Below, piece after piece: positions 1 to 8,462 of a DNA stretch of 26,691 nucleotides. The stretch comes from JBBDWJ01 sp040902925. Its GTDB lineage: Bacteria > Acidobacteriota > Terriglobia > Bryobacterales > UBA6623. The position numbers were made by a program, and so were the translations under genes. Where the stretch lies: positions 1-26,691 of the forward strand of contig JBBDWJ010000182.1 in NCBI GenBank assembly GCA_040902925.1. The letters are read 5' to 3'. Under the pieces are notes generated by a model. The model saw only the letters and a list, made by a program, of their open reading frames with translations, had not been told where the DNA came from and made no database searches. The number at the start of each line of letters is the position of its first letter. Position 1 is the first letter of the stretch.

Positions 1-1
1 C

Positions 2-1186
2 GGCTGGTGGAACCTCTATCGACAAAACGGCGGCACGATCGAGGCGTTGGCCCCGATGGAAGCCGACTTCGGCCTGCCTCAATGGATCTTCGGCCGCTCG
101 ACGTACGCGTTTGCATCCGAGGGATCGTTCATTTGCTCTTACACGGTGCTCGGAGAGCAGCGCCTAGCCCGCCTCGACACCGTTTCCAGCACCGCATCGA
201 AAACAGCGCCGGTGAAATTGCAGCCGATCGATACGCCCTATACGGATATCGACGAGGTGCGAGCCGGCCCCGGTTATGTGGTGTTCAAGGGCGGCTCCCC
301 CACCGAGCCGTCTTCGATCGTCCGCCTCGATTTGGCTACATCACAGGCGGAAGTCTTGCGCCGATCGTTCGATCCGCGCGATGATCTGCGGCGTTATTTC
401 TCTGTCCCCGAGACGATCGAATTTCCTACCGCGAACGAGCTGACATCGCACGGTTTTTTCTACGCTCCACGCAACCCCGATTTCACGGCGCCGCCCGAAG
501 AAAAGCCGCCGCTGCTGGTCATCAGCCACGGCGGGCCGACCGGCGCCACGACCAGCGCGCTCTCGTTGCTGATCCAATACTGGACCAGCCGCGGATTCGG
601 CGTGCTCGACGTCAACTACGGAGGCAGCACCGGGTATGGCCGCGACTACCGCCGCAGGCTCAACGGGCAGTGGGGCGTCGTCGATGTGGAGGACTGCACG
701 CGAGGCGCGCTGTATCTCGCCGAACAGGGAAAAGCCGACCGCGAACGCCTGATCATTCGCGGCGGCAGCGCCGGGGGCTACACGACTCTGGCGGCTCTGG
801 CGTTTCGAGACGTGTTTCGCGCCGGCGCCAGTTACTACGGCGTCAGCGATATCGAAGCGCTGGCCCGCGATACTCACAAATTCGAGTCCCGCTACGATCA
901 AACGCTGGTCGGTGCGCGCGAACTTTACCGCGAGCGTTCGCCGATTTACTCCGTCGACAAGCTCACGGCTCCGGTCATCTTCTTCCAGGGCAGCGAAGAC
1001 AAGGTCGTACCACCCAATCAAGCCGAAACGATGGTCGATGCCTTGCGCAAGAAAGGCGTGCCGGTCTGCTACGTGCTGTTTGAAGGCGAGCAGCACGGCT
1101 TTCGCCGCGCGGAAAACATCCAGCGGGCGCTCGACGCAGAGCTTTACTTCTACGCGTCGATTCTACTGAAGGGCCTGCGTTTTTAG
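2..1186 (+). CDS. S9 family peptidase, C-terminal part (5' end outside window)
   Basis: The reading frame is open from the window edge; the first in-frame ATG at 47 is internal, because upstream codons already read like the family (WWNLYR). The visible part is the end of the beta-propeller followed by an alpha/beta-hydrolase domain. The catalytic triad of prolyl-oligopeptidase-type serine peptidases is complete: Ser in GGSAGGY (codon 767-769), Asp in GSEDKVV (codon 998-1000) and His in EQHGF (codon 1094-1096). The HGGPT oxyanion motif lies near 526-540. Family members are dipeptidyl or acylaminoacyl peptidases that trim short peptides. No signal peptide can be judged because the N-terminus is missing. 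The gene ends 206 bp before the next gene on the same strand. The family call is firm; substrate preference cannot be read from the sequence. Confidence 0.93.
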   Translation, partial: GWWNLYRQNGGTIEALAPMEADFGLPQWIFGRSTYAFASEGSFICSYTVLGEQRLARLDTVSSTASKTAPVKLQPIDTPYTDIDEVRAGPGYVVFKGGSPTEPSSIVRLDLATSQAEVLRRSFDPRDDLRRYFSVPETIEFPTANELTSHGFFYAPRNPDFTAPPEEKPPLLVISHGGPTGATTSALSLLIQYWTSRGFGVLDVNYGGSTGYGRDYRRRLNGQWGVVDVEDCTRGALYLAEQGKADRERLIIRGGSAGGYTTLAALAFRDVFRAGASYYGVSDIEALARDTHKFESRYDQTLVGARELYRERSPIYSVDKLTAPVIFFQGSEDKVVPPNQAETMVDALRKKGVPVCYVLFEGEQHGFRRAENIQRALDAELYFYASILLKGLRF

Positions 1187-1261
1187 ACCAATTGCGTCAG
1201 CGTCCGTAGTCCGCTCACCCAGCGGCCGCCGCGAAAGAACAGGAAAATACCGGCCTGCGAA

Positions 1262-1280
1262 GCTCATGGTTGGCATGAGC
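1262..1280. other. Perfect 7-bp inverted repeat between S9 peptidase and VOC genes
   Basis: GCTCATG (1262-1268) and CATGAGC (1274-1280) enclose a 5-nt loop. It lies 76 bp after the S9 peptidase stop. No T-run follows on either strand, so a classic intrinsic terminator is not supported. It may be a weak terminator, an mRNA 3'-end stabiliser or chance. Confidence 0.35.
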
Positions 1281-1376
1281 CGGACAGGCATCGCCGCAGG
1301 CGGTCCGAAACGGCGGCGCTCGGCCGGCGCGCTCGTGGCGGGCACTCCCACACCAAGACAGCTTCGCGTGAGGGCG

Positions 1377-1385
1377 TGCGATAAT
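1377..1385 (+). promoter_or_regulatory. Extended -10 promoter element for the VOC gene
   Basis: TG-c-GATAAT (1377-1385) ends 7 nt before the ATG at 1393, and no Shine-Dalgarno sequence lies close to that ATG. With the usual distance from -10 to start site, transcription would begin at or next to the A of the ATG, giving a leaderless mRNA. The same arrangement recurs upstream of three other genes in this window. Confidence 0.45.
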
Positions 1386-1392
1386 CGGCCCC

Positions 1393-1764
1393 ATGACGCG
1401 GCTGGGCAATCATCTCAAAATGCATTTGGCGCACGCGGAGCGCGAGCGGGCCCGGCGTTTTTACGCCGACGTGCTGGGCTGCCGGATGTTGAACGCGCCT
1501 CCCTACCCCGACGTGGATCTCTACGAGTTCGATGACGGCACGATCGTGGGGCTCTTCTTCAAAGAAGACTCCGAGGTGCTCTCGGTGGAAGATTCCGAAA
1601 AGGCGGCATGGCTCGAGATCAAGACTTCCGACCCTGAGCAGCTTCAAAAGAAACTGCTGGAGTTCGGGGCCGAGAAAGTAGATTTTCCTGATCCGAGCCG
1701 CTTCTACTTTCGCGCGCCCGGCGGGCAGGTGTTTCGAGTTGCGCCGCTCGATGGCGGACTCTAG
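1393..1764 (+). CDS. VOC family (glyoxalase/bleomycin-resistance fold) protein
   Basis: A 123-aa protein matching the vicinal-oxygen-chelate fold. It begins with a betaalpha segment containing the helix ERARRFYADVLGCRM (residues 16-30), typical of this superfamily. It ends with FRAPGGQVFRV (about residues 108-118), matching the conserved GxxF/W strand of the second half. Superfamily members include glyoxalase I, extradiol dioxygenases, epimerases and antibiotic-binding proteins; a single short protein such as this usually works as a dimer. The metal ligands cannot be assigned confidently, so no reaction is proposed. The start is the first ATG after a GATAAT element; there is no Shine-Dalgarno sequence. 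It is likely monocistronic, since the next gene is on the opposite strand. Confidence 0.85.
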   Translation: MTRLGNHLKMHLAHAERERARRFYADVLGCRMLNAPPYPDVDLYEFDDGTIVGLFFKEDSEVLSVEDSEKAAWLEIKTSDPEQLQKKLLEFGAEKVDFPDPSRFYFRAPGGQVFRVAPLDGGL

Positions 1765-1867
1765 CTCAACCCACAACGGCTCCCGCAAGAGCTCAATCCA
1801 CAAGTGCCCAATCGACACGGGCGCTATCGACAACGCAACGGATGCGAGTGCCGCGACGGGTTCGCCG

Positions 1868-2038
1868 TTAGTGAGCGGCAAGCGTTTCCTGGGATTGTGG
1901 CCGGCGCACGTGCGCCGATCGCGTTGCGGATTCAAGCGGCTTTCCGCAATGGATACAGTGGTTGCGCCAGCCTGGCGTCATGAGGTGGCAGTGATCACAG
2001 GGCCGTTGCCGGATCGGCGGTGGTTGGTGCGCTAACAT
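1868..2038 (-). CDS. Small zinc-ribbon protein, 56 aa
   Basis: The reading frame starts at ATG 2038, 4 nt after a strong purine-rich ribosome binding site (GGGGGGAG, plus-strand 2043-2050). The 56-aa product has a four-cysteine zinc ribbon: CDHC (residues 14-17), ten residues, then CIHC (residues 28-31) followed by GKPL. The rest is short, polar and basic. CxxC-x10-CxxC knuckles of this sort occur in small bacterial zinc-ribbon proteins that bind DNA, RNA or partner proteins, but the family does not fix a function. The strong ribosome binding site, the motif and placement in an otherwise empty stretch argue for a real gene. It is convergent with the VOC gene. A longer in-frame extension to 2143 exists but its start has no ribosome binding site and the added residues look non-coding. 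Confidence 0.6.
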   Translation of the reverse strand: MLAHQPPPIRQRPCDHCHLMTPGWRNHCIHCGKPLESATRSAHVRRPQSQETLAAH

Positions 2039-2103
2039 CGGACTCCCCCCGGTTCGATTGATTGTTTCGGTTGCGTCTTTCTTGGTTTTCGCTGAGTCAC
2101 GGG

Positions 2104-2128
2104 GGGCCGGGTGCTCTATTCCCGGCCC
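2104..2128. other. Strong 8-bp GC hairpin upstream of the zinc-ribbon gene
   Basis: GGGCCGGG (2104-2111) and CCCGGCCC (2121-2128) pair perfectly around a 9-nt loop. The hairpin sits about 65-90 nt upstream of the zinc-ribbon start and would fall in its leader if transcription begins further out. Neither side has a T-run, so a terminator is not supported. A role in leader regulation is possible but unproven. Confidence 0.4.
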
Positions 2129-2143
2129 GGACTGTTCCCGCAA

Positions 2144-2579
2144 CTGCTGCTCTTGCGACTAAGAATCCGCCAAATCAACAACTTCGCACAATAGTATTTT
2201 GGTCACTTTCTGGAATGCAACTATGGGACTAGGACCCTAGGGCGAACGCCTGCCCAGGCGAGTCCGGACGCCGGCGCGAGACCGGGCTCAAGACAGGGTG
2301 TTTTGCAAAGAAGGTTCTCTACTTGTGGAGGCAGGATCATCACGGCTCCGCGGCGTAGGAGCGGTATGAGCAGCCGTCCTCACGTCGTGATTAGCCGCGT
2401 CCCCGCGGCGTCTCGGGTCCCCTCTCGTGGCCACTAAGGTATTTTGCGCACCTTCCCCCGAACAACCTCCATTGATGGCGCCGCCCACTGGCGCGTAAGC
2501 TGGTGGTTGTTAGGCTGGCGCGCTGTCAGGGCCACAACAGTGGTTCGGGCGGGGCTCCCGGCACCGACGAGGAGGAGTT
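2144..2579. other. Long intergenic stretch rich in short inverted repeats, no gene recognised
   Basis: No convincing coding frame on either strand; the short frames have no ribosome binding site or recognisable residues. The stretch holds several compact palindromes: CGCCTG-CC-CAGGCG (2247-2260), GTCCGGAC (2262-2269), CGCCGGCG (2269-2276), GCTCC/GGAGC (about 2345-2362) and TCACG-T-CGTGA (about 2380-2390). Its final bases carry the ribosome binding site of the next gene. It may hold a structured RNA, a gene remnant or the promoter of the following gene; none can be chosen from the sequence. Confidence 0.4.
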
Positions 2580-3593
2580 GTGCATTTTTCAGCGATGCGG
2601 AAACGCGCTCTGGCAGGTTTTGTCGTGGTTTGGATGGCACTGCCACTAGCGGCGGCCGTCAAGACGGAGCAGAAGACCAAAGTCGACTTTCCGGGCATGC
2701 TCGGCGGCATGGTGCGGTTTTTCGGCGGCAAAGCGGCCAAGGAGGGCGTCGTCAGCTCGACCGCCCTGCGCGGCAATCGCCTGCTGACCATTACGGATCA
2801 GCAAGGGCAGCTCATCGATCTCGACGAAGAGAAGATCTACGAAATCGAGTTCAACAAGAAGCGCTACAAAGTGACGACGTTCGCCGAATACCGGCAGCGG
2901 ATCGAAGAAGCGCAGCGGAAGATGGCCGAGGCCACGCAGGGCGGCCAGAAGGAGCCAAGCGGCGACCCTTCGAAGGAGATGGAGATCGACTTTGACGTTA
3001 AGAAAACGGGTCAGCGCATGGCGCTCAACGGCCAGGACTGCCGGCAGCTCGTGATGACGGTCACGATGCGCGAAAAAGGCAAGACGCTCGATCAGGGCGG
3101 CGGCATGGTGCTCAATGCGGACATGTGGATGGGTCCTGATATTCCCGAAATGAAGGAAGTGGCGGAATTCCATCTGCGCTTCATGGAGAAGATCGGCCTG
3201 TTGTCGATGGGCGCCGATTCGGCGGCCCAGATGGCGATGATGCAGAAGATGTATCCGATGGTCGGGGAAGCCATGAAGAAATTCCAGAGCGAAAGCGCGG
3301 ATATGAGCGGCACGGCCATGCTGACCGTGATGAAGATCGAGGTGCCAAGCCCCGAGCAGCGCGCGCAGGTAGATCAACAGCCCGCGAAAGAGGATGACTC
3401 GGTGCCGACGTCGATCGGTGGGCTGCTCGGCGGGTTCGGGCGCAAGATGGGCAAGAAATCGGCTCCCGAGAAGGACGCTAGCCCCGATGGCCGGAGCACG
3501 CTGATGACGACCACCAGCGAGATTCTGTCGATTTCGACCAACGTGGCGGACGGCGACGTTGCGATCCCGGCGAATTTCAAGGAGCGAAACTAG
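2580..3593 (+). CDS. Secreted protein of unknown function
   Basis: A 337-aa protein starting at GTG 2580, just after a GAGGAGGAG ribosome binding site (2569-2577). An internal ATG at 2595 is the alternative start but is 17 nt from that site. Residues 6-26 form a Sec signal peptide (MRKRAL, hydrophobic core, cleavage after PLAAA). The mature part reads as alternating beta-strands (LLTITDQQGQLIDLDEEKIYEI), a charged helix around residues 100-125, a Met-rich helical middle (residues 210-245) and a low-complexity C-terminal tail with a GGLLGGFG stretch (about residue 280). Similar proteins are familiar to me from acidobacterial genomes, but I know no function for them. The stop lies only 3 bp from the stop of the convergent DUF389 gene. 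Probably periplasmic. Confidence 0.8.
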   Translation: MHFSAMRKRALAGFVVVWMALPLAAAVKTEQKTKVDFPGMLGGMVRFFGGKAAKEGVVSSTALRGNRLLTITDQQGQLIDLDEEKIYEIEFNKKRYKVTTFAEYRQRIEEAQRKMAEATQGGQKEPSGDPSKEMEIDFDVKKTGQRMALNGQDCRQLVMTVTMREKGKTLDQGGGMVLNADMWMGPDIPEMKEVAEFHLRFMEKIGLLSMGADSAAQMAMMQKMYPMVGEAMKKFQSESADMSGTAMLTVMKIEVPSPEQRAQVDQQPAKEDDSVPTSIGGLLGGFGRKMGKKSAPEKDASPDGRSTLMTTTSEILSISTNVADGDVAIPANFKERN

Positions 3594-3596
3594 CCG

Positions 3597-5015
3597 CTAT
3601 TCCGCCGGCGCCGGTTCCTGCTGTTCGAGAAGAAGCTGCAGATTGGGAATGCCGAGCCGGTCGCCGAGAGCCTTCGCCAGCACCTGCTCGACCGCGGCGT
3701 CGAGCTTGTTTTCGCTGCTGTAGGCGATGCGAAGCAGAATGCCGGACGGCCGGAAGGCGAGTTCGAACTGCGCGAGCGAAGCCTGGTTTTCGGGCCAAAG
3801 GTCTTTCAACGGCCTTTCGATGCGCGCCAACACGTCCGCATGTATCGCTTGCAGGTTCTGCATCGCGGCGGTCTCGGCCTGACCGGCAAGCCCTTCGCGT
3901 AAGCTCACCAACTCCTCTTCGTTCGCAACGCGGCGGACTCGCAGCCGCACTTCACGGCCGGTGACACGCATGATGTTGCGCTCGGCCTCCTCAACCTTTT
4001 GGTCTTCCACCGGATCGGTAACAATCAACCGCACAACGATCGGGTTCGGCTCCGCGGGGATGCTTGTGTTTTGCGTAATGATGCCTTCGCGGGGCGAGAT
4101 CGTCTGGACGGCCTGGCTGATTGCCTCGCGGGCGATGGCCTCGAGGCGAAGCTGGCTCAACGCCACTGTCAAGGGAACAAATAGAATGCCGAGCGTGACC
4201 AGCAGCATTAACACGCGCCAACGCAGCTCGCCGACCTTCGACAGCGCGCGCGAGACGCCCGTTCTTCTCTCGAGCATCTTGTAGACGGGGTCTTTTCCGG
4301 CGCGCTCCATGAGCCCGGCGGCGATGCCGAGGCGGACGTCGTCGGAGTTCATTCCGATCGCAAGAAAGACCAGGAAGGCGGCCGCTATGATGGCGGCCAG
4401 GTTGGTGAGAAACAGCAATCCGGCACCGTTCACGATCGGCACGGCGAAACCGCTGCCGACGCCGAAGCCTACCGAACAAAGCGGCGGCATCAACGCCACG
4501 GCGATGGCCACGCCCGGCAACGCGCTGACACCGCCGCCTTCGGGGCTGCGGCTGCGGCAGACAAGCAGCGATCCGGCTAGACCCGACGACAGCGCTACGC
4601 CGAGATCCAACAGATTCGGGCGCGTGCGCGCGAGAACTTCGGACGTTGGCGTATCGAAAGGCAGCACCCAGGTGATGAACGCGCCGACCAGGATCGCGGC
4701 CAGCGTGCTCAGAGCCAGTTGCGCCAGCGATTTGATGCCGAGATAAACATCAGCGGCCGCCAGCGCCAGCCCAGCCGCGATGATCGGCCCCATCAGAGGT
4801 GAAACCAGCATCGCGCCAATGACGACCGCCGGACTGTTGAGGATCAGACCGAAAGTGGCGATGGCGGCCGAAAGCACCAGTTCGATCCAGTAGTTAAGAT
4901 TTTCGACATCGGCTCCGTCGAAGACGGTCAGGTATACGTCCGCCTTCGATTCGGGTTTGATGCGCAGGAATCGTTCGATTTGGGGTTGGAGGAAAAAGCG
5001 GCCGAGGGGTGTCAT
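3597..5015 (-). CDS. DUF389 family integral membrane protein
   Basis: A 472-aa protein with the DUF389 signature: the segment NSPAVVIGAMLVSPLMGPI (about residues 60-78), followed by several further membrane helices, including one ending IAVALMPPLCSVG (about residues 172-185). About six to seven transmembrane segments fill residues 45-285. A long soluble C-terminal region (about residues 285-472) contains alternating strands and amphipathic helices and faces one side of the membrane. The biochemical role of DUF389 proteins is not settled. The start codon lies 8 nt after a TATTCT hexamer and has no Shine-Dalgarno sequence. The gene is convergent with the secreted-protein gene at 2580 and divergent from the glycosyltransferase gene. 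Confidence 0.92.
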   Translation of the reverse strand: MTPLGRFFLQPQIERFLRIKPESKADVYLTVFDGADVENLNYWIELVLSAAIATFGLILNSPAVVIGAMLVSPLMGPIIAAGLALAAADVYLGIKSLAQLALSTLAAILVGAFITWVLPFDTPTSEVLARTRPNLLDLGVALSSGLAGSLLVCRSRSPEGGGVSALPGVAIAVALMPPLCSVGFGVGSGFAVPIVNGAGLLFLTNLAAIIAAAFLVFLAIGMNSDDVRLGIAAGLMERAGKDPVYKMLERRTGVSRALSKVGELRWRVLMLLVTLGILFVPLTVALSQLRLEAIAREAISQAVQTISPREGIITQNTSIPAEPNPIVVRLIVTDPVEDQKVEEAERNIMRVTGREVRLRVRRVANEEELVSLREGLAGQAETAAMQNLQAIHADVLARIERPLKDLWPENQASLAQFELAFRPSGILLRIAYSSENKLDAAVEQVLAKALGDRLGIPNLQLLLEQQEPAPAE

Positions 5016-5023
5016 GGCTTTAG

Positions 5024-5029
5024 AGAATA
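5024..5029 (-). promoter_or_regulatory. -10-like element for the DUF389 gene
   Basis: Read on the minus strand, TATTCT at 5029-5024 is followed by 8 nt and the ATG at 5015. There is no purine-rich ribosome binding site in between. The spacing suits a leaderless transcript, as for the VOC, ABC and POTRA genes. Confidence 0.35.
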
Positions 5030-5144
5030 GAGTAGCGCCGGCGGGAGCTTCAAGGGAGAGCGCCTTCGGCGGCTCGCTGCCGTCTCGAAGTTATCTCAAA
5101 ATGCTAACGTGCATGTTTACCCAGCCGCGCGCTTCCTGGAAGAC

Positions 5145-6845
5145 ATGCAATTTGTGACACGCCACCGCTTCGGTCTCATGCAGGCCCTGCTCTGCCTGCT
5201 GTTCGTTGGCCGTATCGTCGCCGGGTACTCGATCAACAGCGCTACCTACGACGAGAACGGCCACATCAGCCGGGGAATCCAGTGGCTGGAGACCGGCGGC
5301 TACCAGGACGACGGCTTTCAGATGCCGCTACCGCGGTTGCTCTGCTCGACGCTGCCGCATTGGGCCGGCTACACGCCGGAAGGCTCCTGGCTCTACAACG
5401 ATTGGACGAATCAAACCCCCGACGACTATTGGCGAAGCTTGACTCTCGCGCGCGTGGGGAACCTGCCGTTTGTGATTGCGTTGTTTGCCGGGGTGGCTGC
5501 GTTCAGCCGCCGCTTGTTCGGGGATGAAGCGTCCCTGGCTGCCTCGGCTGCTTTGGCGTGCTGCCCGAACGTGATCGGACACGCCGGCCTGGCCACGCTC
5601 GACATTGGCGGAACCGCGGGCGTGTTGCTGACCTTGTATGTACTTTGGTGTTGGCGCCTGCGTCCGCGCGCGAGCCGCGCCTGTCTGGCCGGCGCGGCCT
5701 ATGGTGTTGCGCAGGTCTCGAAATTTTCCGCGCCCGGGTTTCTCGTTGTTCCGCTCGTGTTTGCCGTTCTGAGGGGTTGGCGAGGGCAGCGGCTTTCGTG
5801 GAAGCGGGTTGGACTTCATGGGCTGTGCTTCGTTCTGGTGGCTTGCTTCGTGATCTGGGCAGGCTACGGATTCGATAGCGGTGAAGTGTTTTCGCATCGC
5901 CACAACAATGCACCGGCGGAGGGAAAGAATTCGCTGGCCATCGGCGACTGGCTGCAGGGGGCGCACCTGCCGGCCCCGATGTTCTGGCGCGGTTTCGTTG
6001 ATATGGCGTACTTGCAGCAGGACGGCTTTCCGGCTTTTTTTCTTGGCGAAATGGGTCACGACGGATGGTGGTACTACTTCCCGGCGGCGCTGTTGTTGAA
6101 AGCGACTCCGCCACTGCTGCTGTTGGCGGTGTTGGGTTTTGTCTGCCTTTGGAAGCAGGGTGGAGAGACGCGAGAGTCGGGGGTATTTCTGGCCGCAACT
6201 TTCGTTGGGATCTTAGTTGTTTCGACTCCCAGCCGCGTGACCATCGGTGTTCGGCATGTGCTGCCTCTGTTCCCGCTGTTGTGCCTGTTGGCGGCGGGAG
6301 CGTTCGTTCGGCGCCGCTCCGTTGCGGGTTCCGCACGCGGCGATTTGGCAACTCCAGAGAGCCCTCCTGGGGCGCGATCCGCGCGCTCTTGGATGAGCAT
6401 TGCGGCGGGTGTTCTGCTGGCGTGGCACGCCGTGGAATCTCTCGCGGCGCATCCCGATTATCTCGCCTACTTCAACCCTGCTTTCCGGCAGCATGACTAC
6501 CACTATCTGTCCGACAGCAACCTCGACTGGGGGCAGGACCGCGCGCGTTTGGCGGAGTGGATTGAAGACAACCGCGACAAGGATCTTCATGCCGTCGCGA
6601 TGCAAACGGGAGATATTTTCAACCTCCATGAGCGGCCGCAAGGGGCGATGGAATCGTCGGAATGGATCGTGATCTCGACCAACCAATGGGCGATCATCGA
6701 GTTCGGTCCGGACCAACGGGAGCAGACGCGCGCCCTGTTTCGCAAGGAGCCTTGGGGACGCATCGGGCGGTCGATGCTGATTTATCATTTTCCGGAGCGG
6801 GCTAAAGACGGGACGGTTACGGGAGATCGCGACAGCCCCAGGTAA
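5145..6845 (+). CDS. Glycosyltransferase family 39 (PMT/ArnT-like) membrane protein
   Basis: A 566-aa polytopic membrane protein from ATG 5145; an in-frame GTG at 5109 is an alternative start. GGAAG just before 5145 is a close-set ribosome binding site. The first membrane segment ends in a loop carrying TYDENGH, the acidic DE pair (residues 36-37) that in GT39/GT83 enzymes binds the lipid-phosphate sugar donor. A second family feature, HAGLATLD, lies near residue 155. About ten more hydrophobic segments follow. The C-terminal part (about residues 440-550) is soluble and holds the SDSNLDWGQD motif common in bacterial members. These enzymes move a sugar from a polyprenyl-phosphate carrier to protein, lipid A or another acceptor on the outer face of the membrane. 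The acceptor here is unknown. Confidence 0.85.
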   Translation: MQFVTRHRFGLMQALLCLLFVGRIVAGYSINSATYDENGHISRGIQWLETGGYQDDGFQMPLPRLLCSTLPHWAGYTPEGSWLYNDWTNQTPDDYWRSLTLARVGNLPFVIALFAGVAAFSRRLFGDEASLAASAALACCPNVIGHAGLATLDIGGTAGVLLTLYVLWCWRLRPRASRACLAGAAYGVAQVSKFSAPGFLVVPLVFAVLRGWRGQRLSWKRVGLHGLCFVLVACFVIWAGYGFDSGEVFSHRHNNAPAEGKNSLAIGDWLQGAHLPAPMFWRGFVDMAYLQQDGFPAFFLGEMGHDGWWYYFPAALLLKATPPLLLLAVLGFVCLWKQGGETRESGVFLAATFVGILVVSTPSRVTIGVRHVLPLFPLLCLLAAGAFVRRRSVAGSARGDLATPESPPGARSARSWMSIAAGVLLAWHAVESLAAHPDYLAYFNPAFRQHDYHYLSDSNLDWGQDRARLAEWIEDNRDKDLHAVAMQTGDIFNLHERPQGAMESSEWIVISTNQWAIIEFGPDQREQTRALFRKEPWGRIGRSMLIYHFPERAKDGTVTGDRDSPR

Positions 6846-6874
6846 CCGCTTTCTCGCGATGGTTAGCTTGCGTC

Positions 6875-8365
6875 ATGGCACGCTGCTGTGAGAAAACCGA
6901 GCTTGTGACTTTGCATTGTGACCCGAGACAAATTTTTCGGTGCTTGAAGATCGCTGCCTGCACACTGCTCGCCGCCGCTGCCGTTGTGCCGGCGAGCGCG
7001 GCGCGGAAACCCAACATCATCCTGGTGATGGCCGACGACCAGGGTTGGGGCGACATGGCCTACAACGGCCACCCCGTTTTGAAGACACCGAACTTCGACG
7101 ACGCCGCGGCGGCCGGGCTGCGCTTCGATCGTTTCTACGCGGCGGCGCCGGTCTGCTCGCCGACCCGCGGGAGCATCATGACCGGCCGGCATCCGAACCG
7201 ATTTGGGATGTTTCAGTGGGGCTATCCGATTCGGCCGCAGGAGATCACGCTGGCCGAAGCGTTGAAGACTGCCGGGTATATGACGGCTCATTTCGGCAAG
7301 TGGCACCTGGGCTCGGTTCGCAACACAAGTCCGGTACACCCGGGCGCGAACGGCTTCGACGAATGGCTCAGCGCGCCAAACTTTTTTGATAACGACCCGA
7401 TTCTCAGCCGCCAAGGCCGCGCCGTCCCGATGCATGGCGAGAGTTCGCGGGTGACGGTGGACGCGGCGCTCGAATGGATTCGGGCGCAGGCCGCCGGGGA
7501 TCGCCCGTTCGTGGCTGTGGTTTGGTTTGGTTCGCCGCACGATCCTCATCTCGCCTCCGACAAGTTCCGAAAACTCTACGCCGGCCAACCTGAGAAGCTG
7601 CAGCACTTCTATGGCGAGATCAGCGGCATGGACGAGGCGTTCGGGTTGCTGCGCGACGCAATCGGAGAGCTGGGCATTCGCGAGAATACGATTCTTTGGT
7701 ACAACAGCGACAACGGAGCGCTGCCTGAGGTAGGCTCCAGCGGCGGACACCGCGGAAGGAAAGGCGCGATCTACGACGGCGGGCTGCTGGTACCGGCGAT
7801 TCTCGAGTGGCCGGAGCGGATTCGGGCGCCGCGCACGACGAAGGTTCGCTGCAACACCACGGACATCTATCCGACGCTGCTTGAAATTGCCGGCGTGACG
7901 GTGAACGATCAACCGCCGCTCGACGGCGTCAGCCTGGTACCGCTGATTGACGGGCGGATGGAGTCGCGGCCCAAGCCGATGGGTTTCTGGAATTACCCGA
8001 TCTCTGGAATCGTGACGCCTTCGGCAAGCTGGATGGGGGAACTGCTCGAAGCGCAACAGGCGGGAGGCGACCTCGAACCGCATGAGACAAGCCAAAGAGC
8101 CGCCGAACTCCCCCAGAAGCCGTATCCGACCGACAGCTTTCCCGGGCATGCCGCTTGGGTCGACGGCAACTGGAAGCTGCACCGCATCGAAGACAAGGAC
8201 GGCAAGGTAGCCTGGGAGCTCTTCAACCTCGATGCCAATCCGAAAGAAGAGAAAGATTCGATAGCGACCGAGGGCGAACGCGTGTCTTCGATGCGGCCGC
8301 AGATGGAGGCGTGGCTTGAGTCGGTTGTGCGTAGTTTGAACGGCGAAGATTACGCCCGGCGCTAG
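6875..8365 (+). CDS. Exported type I sulfatase (formylglycine-dependent)
   Basis: A 496-aa arylsulfatase-like enzyme. After a hydrophobic export segment (residues 23-43, cleavage near PASAA) comes the metal-binding start PNIILVMADDQGWGD with Asp54-Asp55. The sulfatase signature CSPTR follows at residues 94-98; Cys94 is the residue converted to formylglycine, so the cell must encode a maturase elsewhere. GKWHLG (about residue 142) and a C-terminal substrate-pocket segment complete the family layout, and the length is normal. It hydrolyses sulfate esters, likely on a glycan in the periplasm. The annotated start (ATG 6875) gives an unusually long n-region; a TTG at 6944 would give a conventional signal peptide. 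Starts 29 bp after the glycosyltransferase gene, so co-transcription is possible. Confidence 0.92.
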   Translation: MARCCEKTELVTLHCDPRQIFRCLKIAACTLLAAAAVVPASAARKPNIILVMADDQGWGDMAYNGHPVLKTPNFDDAAAAGLRFDRFYAAAPVCSPTRGSIMTGRHPNRFGMFQWGYPIRPQEITLAEALKTAGYMTAHFGKWHLGSVRNTSPVHPGANGFDEWLSAPNFFDNDPILSRQGRAVPMHGESSRVTVDAALEWIRAQAAGDRPFVAVVWFGSPHDPHLASDKFRKLYAGQPEKLQHFYGEISGMDEAFGLLRDAIGELGIRENTILWYNSDNGALPEVGSSGGHRGRKGAIYDGGLLVPAILEWPERIRAPRTTKVRCNTTDIYPTLLEIAGVTVNDQPPLDGVSLVPLIDGRMESRPKPMGFWNYPISGIVTPSASWMGELLEAQQAGGDLEPHETSQRAAELPQKPYPTDSFPGHAAWVDGNWKLHRIEDKDGKVAWELFNLDANPKEEKDSIATEGERVSSMRPQMEAWLESVVRSLNGEDYARR

Positions 8366-8423
8366 CCCTGGGTTAGCCCGGGTTAGCGAACGCCCGAAAG
8401 ACCCGGTATCGTGCGGTGGTCGT

Positions 8424-8451
8424 GGGGGGGGGGGGGNNNNNNNNNNCCCCC
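8424..8451. other. Scaffold gap (10 N) bounded by poly-G and poly-C
   Basis: Thirteen G (8424-8436), ten N (8437-8446) and five C (8447-8451). Both contig ends finish in G when read outward toward the gap, which is typical of poly-G read artefacts at contig ends. The true distance between the sulfatase and argR genes is therefore unknown, and the join depends on read-pair linking. Confidence 0.9.
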
Positions 8452-8462
8452 TACTCGCAGAC

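Noticed and set aside
2047..2062. tRNA-like T-loop text (GGTTCGATT)
   Set aside because: No matching T stem, anticodon arm or acceptor stem around it.
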